The translations under genes were made by a program, and so were the position numbers. A DNA stretch of 64,000 bases from JAMLHH01 sp035515235 (lineage in GTDB: Bacteria > Bacteroidota > Bacteroidia > Chitinophagales > JADIYW01), in assembly GCA_035515235.1 (NCBI GenBank), contig DATJBS010000033.1, positions 100,311 to 164,310 of the forward strand. Reading direction: 5' to 3'. The first letter of the stretch is position 1; each line of letters begins with the position of its first letter. The notes beneath the pieces are model-generated. The model was not told the DNA's origin. It saw nothing but the letters and a program-made list of their open reading frames with translations, and did not search any database. Positions 9,371-17,761 of the stretch are shown one piece after another.

Positions 9371-9556
9371 GTTTTATAATTTAAGAAGCAAAAGTATTGT
9401 ATTTTTTCAATATTTTAAAAATAACTTTGATAAGTCTCAAAAACTATTAATAAACATCTCTCTTTGTCTTAAAAATATTGAACTCAAATAATCAATCAAT
9501 CACTGCCTAAAGAAATAAAATTTTATTTTCCTATATTGAAGAAATATTAAAACGAG

Positions 9557-10087
9557 ATGAACAAGGATTTAGAAATAATGAATCATACCATGCAAGATTG
9601 GATGAAAAAATCTGAAAAATATTCAGAAGAACTTATTCATTTTCAAGCAGATGGTAAGGAGTGGTCTTTGCAACAAGTTTTACACCACATTTCTCAAATT
9701 CAAGATTCAGTAGAAGAAGTCATCGCAAAAATATTGACTAAACAAGAAACATTAAGAGATACCACATTGAAAAATTGGTTCAGATATTTTATATTGAAAT
9801 TAGCATTGGCTTCAAATAAAAAGTTTGAAGTTCCAAAAATGCTACCTGCGCCAGAGAATAATATGACTTTGGATGAAGTCCGTCAAGAATGGAATGAATC
9901 TTATGTAAGATTTGATGCTCTGTTGAAAAATTTCCCTAAAAAATTAGAAGACAAATTAATTTTCAGACACCCTAGAATTGGTTGGATCAATATCAACCAA
10001 ACATTAGGTTTTATGTTAGATCACATGAAACACCATCAAAAACAAATAGAATCCTTATATTCGCAACTTGACTTAAAAATGAAATAA
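9557..10087 (+). CDS. DinB-like four-helix protein
   Basis: 176 residues, all-helical, no signal peptide. The DinB/YfiT-type histidine pattern is present: LHHISQ near residue 38 and DHMKHHQKQIE near 155. These histidines bind a metal in DinB-like proteins, many of which act as thiol-dependent transferases; the substrate here is unknown. The next gene (DUF3127) begins 2 bp after its stop, so they are probably co-transcribed. Confidence 0.8.
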   Translation: MNKDLEIMNHTMQDWMKKSEKYSEELIHFQADGKEWSLQQVLHHISQIQDSVEEVIAKILTKQETLRDTTLKNWFRYFILKLALASNKKFEVPKMLPAPENNMTLDEVRQEWNESYVRFDALLKNFPKKLEDKLIFRHPRIGWININQTLGFMLDHMKHHQKQIESLYSQLDLKMK

Positions 10088-10089
10088 TA

Positions 10090-10488
10090 ATGGATATTAC
10101 AGGCGTTATCATCAAAAAATTACAAAAGCAAAGCGGAACTTCTGCAAATGGTCAATGGCAAAAGCAAGAATTTGTGATTCAAACAGAAGACCAATACCCT
10201 AAAACAGTATGTTTTAATACATGGGGAGCCAAAGTGGATGATTTGAATAATTTTTCAGAAGGCAATCGCGTAAAAGTACATTTTGATGTCTCTTCTAGAG
10301 AATACAACGAAAGATGGTACAGTGAAATGAGAGCATGGAAAATTGATTTAGAAGATGCAGGTGGTCCAACAGGATCTGTTCCTCCAGCTCACAATCAAGG
10401 TGGTCAAGCTTCTGCTCCAACTGCTACACCTACTCAAAGTACAGCAGCTTCTTCTAGCGAAACAGCAGAAGACGATTTACCATTCTAG
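10090..10488 (+). CDS. DUF3127 protein with SSB-like acidic tail
   Basis: 132 residues. The first 90 form the DUF3127 domain (FVIQTEDQYPKTVCFNTWG, NRVKVHFDVSSREYNERWYS, RAWKI), an OB-fold-like family common in Bacteroidota. A Gly/Gln/Ala/Thr-rich disordered linker of about 35 residues follows. The protein ends in AEDDLPF, which copies the acidic, Phe-terminated tip by which bacterial SSB recruits repair enzymes. I infer a nucleic-acid-binding accessory protein; no activity is established from sequence. It lies 2 bp after the DinB-like gene and has a strong terminator after it. Confidence 0.85.
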   Translation: MDITGVIIKKLQKQSGTSANGQWQKQEFVIQTEDQYPKTVCFNTWGAKVDDLNNFSEGNRVKVHFDVSSREYNERWYSEMRAWKIDLEDAGGPTGSVPPAHNQGGQASAPTATPTQSTAASSSETAEDDLPF

Positions 10489-10550
10489 ATTTTAAAAGTA
10501 CCGAGTTAGAAGTATTACTCTAATTGACTTCAAATTTCTCACAAAATATA

Positions 10551-10600
10551 TAGACCTATAAATCAATGAATCATTACGGTTCATTGATTGGTCTATTTCT
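10551..10600 (+). terminator. Terminator after the DUF3127 gene
   Basis: A perfect ten-base stem (AATCAATGAA against TTCATTGATT) extended by TAGACC/GGTCTA across a four-base bulge, loop of nine bases, then a short T-rich tail. It starts about 60 bp after the stop. Confidence 0.7.
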
Positions 10601-10633
10601 ACCATTAATTTTTACACGATACATATAGCTTCA

Positions 10634-11347
10634 ATGCGCGTTATTTTTCTACATCATGCTGGAGGAGATCAATATTCTTGGCGGAGATATCAAGATGCAC
10701 TTTCTCCAGAAATAGAAAAGATTTATTTGGAATTGCCCGGTCGTGGAGATCGCTTTTCGGAACCTCTTTTGAAAGATACAGCTGCTATGGTGGAAGAGTT
10801 ATATCAGCAAATTCTACCTCATTTACAATCGCCATATATTTTAGTAGGAAAAAGTATGGGTGCTTTGCATACTTATTTATTATTGCACAGAATCAAAGAC
10901 GAAGAAAAGACTATGCCAATGCATGTGTTTTTAGGATCTAGAAAATGTCCTGCATCCTATTCTTCACATATTAAAATAGCACAAGTCGATAGTGAGAGTT
11001 TTTGGAAAGGTGTTCAGTCGTATGGTGGTTGTCCTGCAGCATTATTAGAACACAAAGAACTGATGGAACTCTACGAACCGATATTGCGTGCAGACTTTGA
11101 ATCGTTAGAAAATTATCAATATCTCCCACAAGAGCCACTTCCAGTTTCTGCGACTATCATGACTGGGAAATCAGATCTCATCCAATTAGAAGAGACAAAA
11201 TCTTGGCAAGACCACTTCAGCGGTGACGTGCAGTTTTTAGAATTATTAGGCGGTCATTTCTTCATGCATGAACAAGCATATACAATAAGTAAAATGATAG
11301 AAGAGCAATTTGCGAATGCTGCATTTTTGAAAATTGCTTCGCATTAA
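10634..11347 (+). CDS. Type II thioesterase (alpha/beta hydrolase)
   Basis: 237 residues, no signal peptide. It shows the type II thioesterase pattern of NRPS/PKS systems: FLHHAGGD near the start (oxyanion region), ELPGRGDR, the nucleophile motif GKSMG (Ser74), an Asp in TGKSDLI near residue 180, and the catalytic His in GGHFF near 207. Such enzymes remove misprimed acyl groups from carrier proteins. A phosphopantetheinyl transferase gene follows 12 bp downstream, which fits this role, yet no NRPS or PKS gene lies in the window. The target synthase must be elsewhere, or the pair serves a fatty-acid-like carrier. Confidence 0.88.
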   Translation: MRVIFLHHAGGDQYSWRRYQDALSPEIEKIYLELPGRGDRFSEPLLKDTAAMVEELYQQILPHLQSPYILVGKSMGALHTYLLLHRIKDEEKTMPMHVFLGSRKCPASYSSHIKIAQVDSESFWKGVQSYGGCPAALLEHKELMELYEPILRADFESLENYQYLPQEPLPVSATIMTGKSDLIQLEETKSWQDHFSGDVQFLELLGGHFFMHEQAYTISKMIEEQFANAAFLKIASH

Positions 11348-11359
11348 CCCACCACCACT

Positions 11360-12016
11360 TTGCAAATCTACCTCCTGCATATCAACTCCTTCTTAGAAAA
11401 AGATGACATTCTTCTAAGAATGAAAGATTGGCCGGAATTTCAGCAGAAATCAGTTTTAGATTATCATCATCCAAAAGATTATAACACAACATTTTTTAGT
11501 AAAATCTTATTACAGTACGCTTTTTTACAAAATCAGATTAGTTTTGATTGGGAGCAATTAGATTATACTGAAAAAGATAGACCATATTTTAAAAATTTAG
11601 ATATAGATTTCAATATTTCTCACTCAGGGAAATATGTCGCTTTAGTTATAGGTGAAGGTCGATATGGAATAGATATAGAGCAACATCGTCCAGTGAAAAT
11701 TGATTTGTTTAATCGTCAATTTGCTGCGAATGAATGGCAAATAATTCGAACAGCTCAAAATGAGCACGTACAGTTTTTTAAGTTTTGGGCCATCAAAGAA
11801 GCAGCTATCAAAGCAGATGGAAGAGGGGTGGAGGTGCTTTCCAAAACTCAAATTATTTCAGAAAAGGAAGTGGTAGTAGAAAATAAAAAATGGCACTATC
11901 AGCAATTTGAGCATCTAGAAGGATATTCTTTCGCCGTTTGTGGACGTTTTGCCTATTATTTTAATGTTGAATCCATGCAAACAATCGATTCAGATGTTCT
12001 TTTAGAAAAAATGTAA
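11360..12016 (+). CDS. Sfp-type 4'-phosphopantetheinyl transferase
   Basis: 218 residues with a TTG start (no suitable ATG nearby; TTG gives the expected MQIYLLHIN start). Family motifs: FNISHSGKYVALV, the Mg-binding GIDIEQ near residue 102, and FWAIKEAAIKADGRG near 142. These enzymes move phosphopantetheine from CoA to carrier-protein serines; the Sfp class usually serves secondary-metabolite synthases. It is co-directional with the type II thioesterase upstream and probably co-transcribed. Confidence 0.92.
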   Translation: MQIYLLHINSFLEKDDILLRMKDWPEFQQKSVLDYHHPKDYNTTFFSKILLQYAFLQNQISFDWEQLDYTEKDRPYFKNLDIDFNISHSGKYVALVIGEGRYGIDIEQHRPVKIDLFNRQFAANEWQIIRTAQNEHVQFFKFWAIKEAAIKADGRGVEVLSKTQIISEKEVVVENKKWHYQQFEHLEGYSFAVCGRFAYYFNVESMQTIDSDVLLEKM

Positions 12017-12019
12017 ACG

Positions 12020-12027
12020 TACCTTTG
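12020..12027 (+). promoter_or_regulatory. TAnnTTTG -7 box giving a near-leaderless transcript
   Basis: TACCTTTG matches the Bacteroidota -7 consensus and ends only 7 bp before the ATG of the RsmI-like gene, so the predicted transcript start lies within a few bases of the start codon. Confidence 0.5.
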
Positions 12028-12034
12028 TCACACT

Positions 12035-12745
12035 ATGAAAAAAGGTGTACTGTATTTAATACCTGTTCCTTTAGCTCCTGAAGGTTTGCGCCAAACGGCA
12101 GCTGTATCTTCACCATATATTGCACATATTCGACATTTTATTGTGGAAAATACTCGTTCGGCTAGAAGATTTCTTAGAGCTGTAGATCCTGAGTTTCCGA
12201 TAGATGATAGTGTATTTGAAGAGATGGACAAGCATGAAGGATATTCTTTTGACGAGAAGGTTTTTAAATATGCTAGTGAAGGATTTGATATAGGTCTTCT
12301 TTCAGAAGCCGGTTGTCCTGCAGTAGCTGATCCTGGTCATAATGTAGTCGCTCAAGCTCATTTGCATGGTATTTTGGTCAAGCCTTTGCCTGGTCCTAAT
12401 TCTATGATTATGGCTTTGATGGGTTCTGGTTTTCCAGGTCAAAAATTCTCGTTCCACGGGTATTTGCCTTTAGATAATAATCAGAGAAAGAATTTGATTT
12501 TATATATGGAAAGAGAAGGAGCTTTAGGTCATACTCAAATTTTCATGGATACTCCATTTCGGAATGCAAAAATCTATGACGATTTATTGACTTGGTTAAA
12601 ACCTGATACGGAGTTGTGCTTGGCTTCTAATATTACAGGTTCTAATGAGCAGATTCATACTAGAACTGTAAAAGAGTGGAAAAAATTGAGACCGGACCTG
12701 AAAAAGATTCCAGTCGTTTTTGTTATTGGAAATTCTAAAATATAG
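12035..12745 (+). CDS. RsmI-like tetrapyrrole-methylase family SAM methyltransferase
   Basis: 236 residues. Motifs of the RsmI branch: LIPVPLA at the N-terminus, FIVENTRSARRFL, the signature GLLSEAGCPAVADPGHNVV, PLPGPNSMIMALMGSGF, and CLASNITGSNEQI. RsmI 2'-O-methylates C1402 of 16S rRNA. Bacteroidota carry a shorter paralogue like this one, whose substrate is not certain. A TAnnTTTG box lies 7 bp before the ATG. The DUF3109 gene follows 6 bp after the stop. Confidence 0.88.
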   Translation: MKKGVLYLIPVPLAPEGLRQTAAVSSPYIAHIRHFIVENTRSARRFLRAVDPEFPIDDSVFEEMDKHEGYSFDEKVFKYASEGFDIGLLSEAGCPAVADPGHNVVAQAHLHGILVKPLPGPNSMIMALMGSGFPGQKFSFHGYLPLDNNQRKNLILYMEREGALGHTQIFMDTPFRNAKIYDDLLTWLKPDTELCLASNITGSNEQIHTRTVKEWKKLRPDLKKIPVVFVIGNSKI

Positions 12746-12751
12746 CCTGTT

Positions 12752-13354
12752 ATGATATTAATAGATGATATTTTAATCAGTGATGATGTAATTGAAACTC
12801 AGTTTGTATGCAATTTGAAAGCATGCAAAGGCGCTTGTTGTATAGAAGGAGATAGTGGTGCACCGATTGAAGAAGACGAAATCGAATTATTACAAGAATC
12901 TATAGAGCATATCTTGCCTTATTTGACTCCAGAAGGCCGAAAAGCTATCGAAGAGCAAGGAGTTTATATTGTAGAAGAAGATGATGAATATACAGGTTTA
13001 GCGACTCCTTTAATTAATGGTGGGGCTTGTGCATATATTGCTTATAAGCCTGATGGAGTGGTGACTTGCGGTATTGAAGAAGCATATAACGACGGCAAAA
13101 TCAATTTCAGAAAACCAATCAGTTGTCATTTGTATCCTATACGTATTAAGAATTACGACACCGTTATTGGAGTGAATTATGATGAATGGGATATATGTAG
13201 TGATGCGTGTACTTTAGGCAAGACTTTGAAAGTTCCTGTATATGTTTTTTTGAAAGATGCATTGATTCGTAAATTTGGCACAGAATTTTATAAAGTATTA
13301 GAGCAAGCTGCTTTAGAACATGAAAATGGTGCTACTGAAAACTCAGATAAATAA
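12752..13354 (+). CDS. DUF3109 family cysteine-rich protein
   Basis: 200 residues. The conserved cysteine pattern of DUF3109 (related to YkgJ-type zinc/iron-chelating proteins) is visible: VCNLKACKGACCIEGD, GGACAYI, VTCGIEEAY, ISCHLYPIRI and CSDACTLG. The cysteine clusters suggest a metal or Fe-S site. Cellular role unknown. It is the second gene after the RsmI-like methylase with a 6-bp gap, an arrangement that suggests an operon. Confidence 0.88.
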   Translation: MILIDDILISDDVIETQFVCNLKACKGACCIEGDSGAPIEEDEIELLQESIEHILPYLTPEGRKAIEEQGVYIVEEDDEYTGLATPLINGGACAYIAYKPDGVVTCGIEEAYNDGKINFRKPISCHLYPIRIKNYDTVIGVNYDEWDICSDACTLGKTLKVPVYVFLKDALIRKFGTEFYKVLEQAALEHENGATENSDK

Positions 13355-13437
13355 TAAAAATTAAAATAATTAAACTTATTTAACGTTTTGCTTGTTAAGG
13401 AGTATTTACTAGACTATTTTTGTTAAAAATTTAAGAG

Positions 13438-13878
13438 TTGAAGGATATAAGAACGATGATTTTGATATTGCTATTGATAAGCGGTATGTCGTCATTTAAT
13501 GTAGTATCCGCATTTCAGCGCACTCCTCCAAAGGTTGATAATAGCTTTGAAACTCGTTCTAAATTATTGCCTTGCATAAAAGCGCTTTTAGACGAGAATC
13601 CAATACAATCTGGCAGTAATTTGTCTAAACTTACTCAAGGTACCTTAACTGTCAAAAATGAAGAAGAAGTTCAAATCTTTTTCAATGTCACTTTAAAAAC
13701 TACCACAGGTAAAAAAGGTGATCCACCTATTTATCTTCGTTTTATAAAAGTCGAACAATTAGATATTCGTAAAGTATTAGAATATGCTAAAAGTGGAGAC
13801 GAGATTTTTATAGAGCAATATATTACTAATGCCAATCAGAGAGCGATTTGTGCTCCTTCGAGTATGACGGTGACTTAG
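13438..13878 (+). CDS. Small secreted protein of unknown function
   Basis: 146 residues from a TTG start. I prefer TTG because it supplies a charged n-region (KDIR) before the hydrophobic stretch ILILLLISGM; an ATG at 13456 would leave the signal without positive charge. The signal ends near residue 25 (VVSA). The mature part of about 120 residues contains two cysteines and is not recognised. It stands alone between the DUF3109 gene and an intergenic repeat. Confidence 0.6.
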   Translation: MKDIRTMILILLLISGMSSFNVVSAFQRTPPKVDNSFETRSKLLPCIKALLDENPIQSGSNLSKLTQGTLTVKNEEEVQIFFNVTLKTTTGKKGDPPIYLRFIKVEQLDIRKVLEYAKSGDEIFIEQYITNANQRAICAPSSMTVT

Positions 13879-13912
13879 GTTTTTTAGGCTACTTTAATGT
13901 ATTTGTTTTTAT

Positions 13913-14210
13913 ATCTCCCGCAGATATCGCAGAAACAAATAAATAGAAAACAGCTATCTATATTTTAATATCTCCTGCTCTGCGAAAATCAGCGGAATCA
14001 GCGGGCTAAAATTGAAATCCCGCAAATGAAAAGATTATGTCTAAAAAATCTCGCGCAGATATCGCAGAAAAAAATAAATAGAAAACAGCTATCTATATTT
14101 TAATATCTCCTGCTCTGCGAAAATCAGCGGAATCAGCGGGCTAAAATTGAAATCCCGCAAATGAAAAGATTATCTCTGAAAAATCTCCCGCAGATAGCGC
14201 AGAGGAATAA
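13913..14210. repeat. 135-bp intergenic tandem repeat, 2.2 copies
   Basis: Units start at 13913, 14048 and 14183, an exact 135-bp period; the third copy is only about 28 bp. Copies one and two differ at a handful of positions. Each unit begins CCCGCAGATATCGCAGA and later holds TCTGCGAAAATCAGCGGAAT and GCGGG, so it can fold on itself as an imperfect inverted repeat. From about 14211 to 14446 I see two degenerate copies of an AT-rich phrase (ending TTAGCATATTACCTT, near 14262 and 14362) and no gene. Confidence 0.85.
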
Positions 14211-14446
14211 TCATAAGAACTGCTGCTACTCTTAACTTCCTAAATTTTAAATTCTTCAAATTAGCATATTACCTTAATTCCTTAATGTTTAAAAAAATAA
14301 TTTAAAGATGATCTCAGCAAAAGCTTAACATTCTTAGTTTCTAAAATTTAAATTCTTAGCATTAGCATATTACCTTTATGGTTCATTTTTTGTTTTGCCG
14401 TTATTTATTTTGTCTAATGTCTTCTGTCTAAAGTCTATTTAAATCT

Positions 14447-17374
14447 CTAAATTTTATAACTCAATCTCAACATCGCCATAGTTCCAATAATCGGAGAACC
14501 AATGAAAAACTGATGTTCATTTTTGTATAAATTTTGAATAGAAACTGTCGCATTAAAGTTTTTATGGAAAGTAGGGGTCCAAGAGATATCCAAATCCATA
14601 TCGTGATAAGGAGTTACTCTTCCAGTAAAGTTTCCTGAATTCACTGGGAAACCTGCCATCCATTGGAATTTAGTCCCAACATTTAATCCAATAGATTTGA
14701 TGAAGTAATTCACGCCAACATTGAATTTGTGCTTAGGAGCATTTAGTGCTACATAACCATATTGAGCTCCCGGCACACTGATAGAATCTTTGTCAACATA
14801 TGAATAATTAGCTTGGACATTCAAATCAGGTGAAAGATATGCGGTCAATCCAACATCTACTCCGTACAATGTTACATCACCAATATTTCGAGTGACTAAC
14901 AGCATTTCTGGTCCATCAGCTTGAATGGGATTGATAATTCCAATAGGTAGATTGCTGACAGCTGTTTTGAATAATTCCATCAGTTCATCTTCTCCAGTTC
15001 CATTATTATTTCCACCAAACTTGCTGTTTTTGTCTAAAAGTCCAGTGAGTAAAGTTTTGTAAATAGCATTAGAAGGATCATTGAATCGTTCACTAATTTC
15101 AGGTCCAACGTATCTAAGCAAAGCGTCCGCGTCAAACATAACGGCAGGTGTAACGAAAGTAACAGGTGCTACGTAATTTTTAAAATCTGTCCTGTATAAA
15201 TCTATATTTAAAGAGAATACTTTAGCGATGATACCTTTATAACCAAATTCGTAATTATAAGCTGTCATCGGTTTTAAGCCATTGATGTCTTTGATATTCG
15301 TCCAATCAGATTTGACAAAACTTCTAGTAGTAGAATTCAAATCTCTGACGACTTGAGGAATATTATCTGGAATGGTTGAAGGTGTTAGGTCTCCAATGAG
15401 TTGGTCAATTAAATCTGTAATAATAGGATTATCAGGAAGGTTGGGGAATTGCGTCATGAATTGATCCTTAATCGCAGAAAGTAAACCTTGCCATCCTATA
15501 TTATTGAAGCTAGCATCACCTACATTGTAGTATGTATTTCTATCTGAACCATATGGTGATCTGAATTGTGGTAAGGATTGCCCGCCATAATTAGGGTTGT
15601 TTGCAAAGCTATATTGAAATCCTGAATTTGGAGTTCCTAATGCTCTAACTGAAATATCTACAGGAATAGTCGCTTGTGCTACATCGACAAAATATGCTCC
15701 CGGTCCTGCAGTTCTGTATGCTTTATTGAAAACAAATCTCATATTTTGACCTGTTCCCGGTTTGAAGATAAATGCAGCCCTAGGTGAAACCGTCAGTTTT
15801 TCAAGTTGAGTGCCATAGTCCATACGAGATGCGGCTAAGATTTGAACTCTTGGGTGGAGATCATAAGTCGCTTGCAGATAAGTTCCTACTTCTGTTATAT
15901 TGTCGCTGTCTTCATTTCGACCATGTAAAGTATATTCTGTATTCGGTTGATATCTAAATGCATCCAAACCATAAATTAGATTTAATTTTTTACCTATTTC
16001 AGAACTGTGTTGAACTTGTAATCCATAAAATTTGGATTTGTCTTTATAGAGACCACCTGTCGGCACGTAATAAGTATCTCCTGCATTATTGCCGTTCATA
16101 TATACTTGTGCAAATAATTTCTTCCAAGTGACTCTTGCTTGTGTATAGAAATACTTCCAATGTTTATTTTGCATAGCTCCGATGGGTGTCATGTCTACAC
16201 CTGAATAATCATTTAAGCCAGCTGATAAAATAAATTCTACATCTTTTTGAAATCTAAAATCCATTCTTCCATCCAAACTATATTTTTTGATGCTTTCATC
16301 CCTATTATTATTGACTTCTGTACCAATACCGTTGGGGTCAATAGTGCCATCTCTCAGTAAAAATTTAGAACCATCAATACTTGGAAGATATCTAATGATT
16401 TTGATTGGTTCGCTTGGTTCACTGTATTTCCAGTCTAAGCCTTGAAATATTTTTGAGGAGATTTTATAACCCATTTTTACTCCTCTCTTTTTTGTAGTTC
16501 TGATAGTATCTGCATGTCTAAAGCTGATAGAATAAATAGCTCTAGCTACAAGAGATGGATTATCAAATCTTGGATTAGGATTGTCTTTATTTATTAAGGT
16601 GTCTTCAACAAAAGATCTTGCGCCCAATGAGATTGAAATTTTTGTTTCTGGTTCATCGATAGGAGATTTTGTGATTAAATGTATGACACCATTGACCGTA
16701 TTAGGACCGTATAGAGCCGATGCAGGACCTCTCAAAACTTCAATTCTAGAAATATCATCATTGTCCGTAGGAATCATATTATAAGCATTCAGCTTTAGCG
16801 ATGGGAGAGATGCAATTCTATTATCTACTAATGTCATGAGGTCATTTGAATAATATCCATTAAATCCTCTTACAGAAGGGTTTCCACCTTGAATTCCACT
16901 TTTATTGATATGTACACCTGAAACATTTTTCAAATAGTCTAACACGTTAGTTCCAGCTTTATTAGAAATCACTTCGCTGCTAATGACTGAAATGGAGGAT
17001 GGCGCATCTAAAAGTTTTTCTTGTTTTCTAGAAGCACTGACTACGATAGTATTTAATTCTATTCCTTCTATGAGTAATTTTATGTCTAATTGCTGACTAG
17101 ATCGTATGAGTTTTCGAACTTCTTGATATCCCAAAGATTTAAAAACGACAATTGAAGAATCTTCTACAGATAAGGAATAAAGTCCATCAAAATTAGATAC
17201 AGTACCGCGAGTTTTTTGACCTTCAACATATATATTGACTCCAATTAAGTCTTCGCCATTTTCTGCATCTGTAACATGACCTTGGATTGTAAATTCTTTA
17301 TTCTTTTTGGATTGAGCATTCGTGATATAAGGAAATACGAATAATATAATGATCAAGTATTTGAAAACTTTCAT
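14447..17374 (-). CDS. TonB-dependent outer-membrane receptor
   Basis: 975 residues. Signal peptide 1-21 (ends ITNAQ). Residues about 27-110 form a CarboxypepD_reg-like domain (GHVTDAENGEDLIGVNIYVE). The plug domain follows (ISSEVISNKAGTNVLDYLK, SGIQGGNPSVRGFNGYY, RIEVLRGPASALYGPNTVNG), then the barrel with the TonB-receptor end (FNATVSIQNLYKNEHQ, MLRLSYKI). It lacks the SusC/RagA signature and no SusD partner is adjacent, so it is more likely a siderophore, vitamin or small-molecule receptor than a glycan importer. Ligand unknown. On the minus strand a TATCTTTA -7-like box lies about 25-30 bp upstream of the ATG. Confidence 0.92.
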   Translation of the reverse strand: MKVFKYLIIILFVFPYITNAQSKKNKEFTIQGHVTDAENGEDLIGVNIYVEGQKTRGTVSNFDGLYSLSVEDSSIVVFKSLGYQEVRKLIRSSQQLDIKLLIEGIELNTIVVSASRKQEKLLDAPSSISVISSEVISNKAGTNVLDYLKNVSGVHINKSGIQGGNPSVRGFNGYYSNDLMTLVDNRIASLPSLKLNAYNMIPTDNDDISRIEVLRGPASALYGPNTVNGVIHLITKSPIDEPETKISISLGARSFVEDTLINKDNPNPRFDNPSLVARAIYSISFRHADTIRTTKKRGVKMGYKISSKIFQGLDWKYSEPSEPIKIIRYLPSIDGSKFLLRDGTIDPNGIGTEVNNNRDESIKKYSLDGRMDFRFQKDVEFILSAGLNDYSGVDMTPIGAMQNKHWKYFYTQARVTWKKLFAQVYMNGNNAGDTYYVPTGGLYKDKSKFYGLQVQHSSEIGKKLNLIYGLDAFRYQPNTEYTLHGRNEDSDNITEVGTYLQATYDLHPRVQILAASRMDYGTQLEKLTVSPRAAFIFKPGTGQNMRFVFNKAYRTAGPGAYFVDVAQATIPVDISVRALGTPNSGFQYSFANNPNYGGQSLPQFRSPYGSDRNTYYNVGDASFNNIGWQGLLSAIKDQFMTQFPNLPDNPIITDLIDQLIGDLTPSTIPDNIPQVVRDLNSTTRSFVKSDWTNIKDINGLKPMTAYNYEFGYKGIIAKVFSLNIDLYRTDFKNYVAPVTFVTPAVMFDADALLRYVGPEISERFNDPSNAIYKTLLTGLLDKNSKFGGNNNGTGEDELMELFKTAVSNLPIGIINPIQADGPEMLLVTRNIGDVTLYGVDVGLTAYLSPDLNVQANYSYVDKDSISVPGAQYGYVALNAPKHKFNVGVNYFIKSIGLNVGTKFQWMAGFPVNSGNFTGRVTPYHDMDLDISWTPTFHKNFNATVSIQNLYKNEHQFFIGSPIIGTMAMLRLSYKI

Positions 17375-17712
17375 AAGCTACTTATAATGTTCAGTCTTAA
17401 AGATATTTGAATAATCTAAAACAAGTAGGTCTTTATAAGAATTCCTTTATAAAATCACTTCATGTGTTTACCTTTTTATAAGTAGAAGAAAGGTCAGGAT
17501 GTAAAACTGTTGAAAATATTAGTCTTGTGTTTAAGATAAGATATAAGAATATTTCCTCTTTAAAACTCAATATTTTCCCATATTCTTTGTTTTTTGTAAT
17601 CATAGAAGAAAAAAAGATAGTGCGACTTCTTTCTGGTTATCACAATAAAAAAAATCCTAATAATCAACCTCAATAGAATCAGAAGTAAATAATAGATTTC
17701 CTAAAACAAAAA
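17375..17712. other. Intergenic region upstream of the TonB receptor
   Basis: About 340 bp, AT-rich. It holds a TATCTTTA box (minus strand, near 17398-17405) as the likely promoter of the receptor gene. No ORF, RNA gene or strong repeat is visible. Confidence 0.5.
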
Positions 17713-17738
17713 AAGGTTGTTGAGTACACAACAACCTT
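17713..17738 (-). terminator. Terminator downstream of tmm
   Basis: A perfect ten-base stem (AAGGTTGTTG against CAACAACCTT) with a six-base loop, followed on the minus strand by a T-run. Its stem is nearly the same as that of the terminator at 19522-19549. Confidence 0.9.
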
Positions 17739-17761
17739 AATAACTATTTCAAATAATTCAA

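Noticed and set aside
13913..14210. Possible CRISPR array
   Set aside because: The unit is 135 bp with no repeat-spacer alternation, only 2.2 copies and no cas genes.
14447..17374. SusC-type glycan importer
   Set aside because: No SusC signature and no adjacent SusD gene; a generic TonB-dependent receptor fits better.
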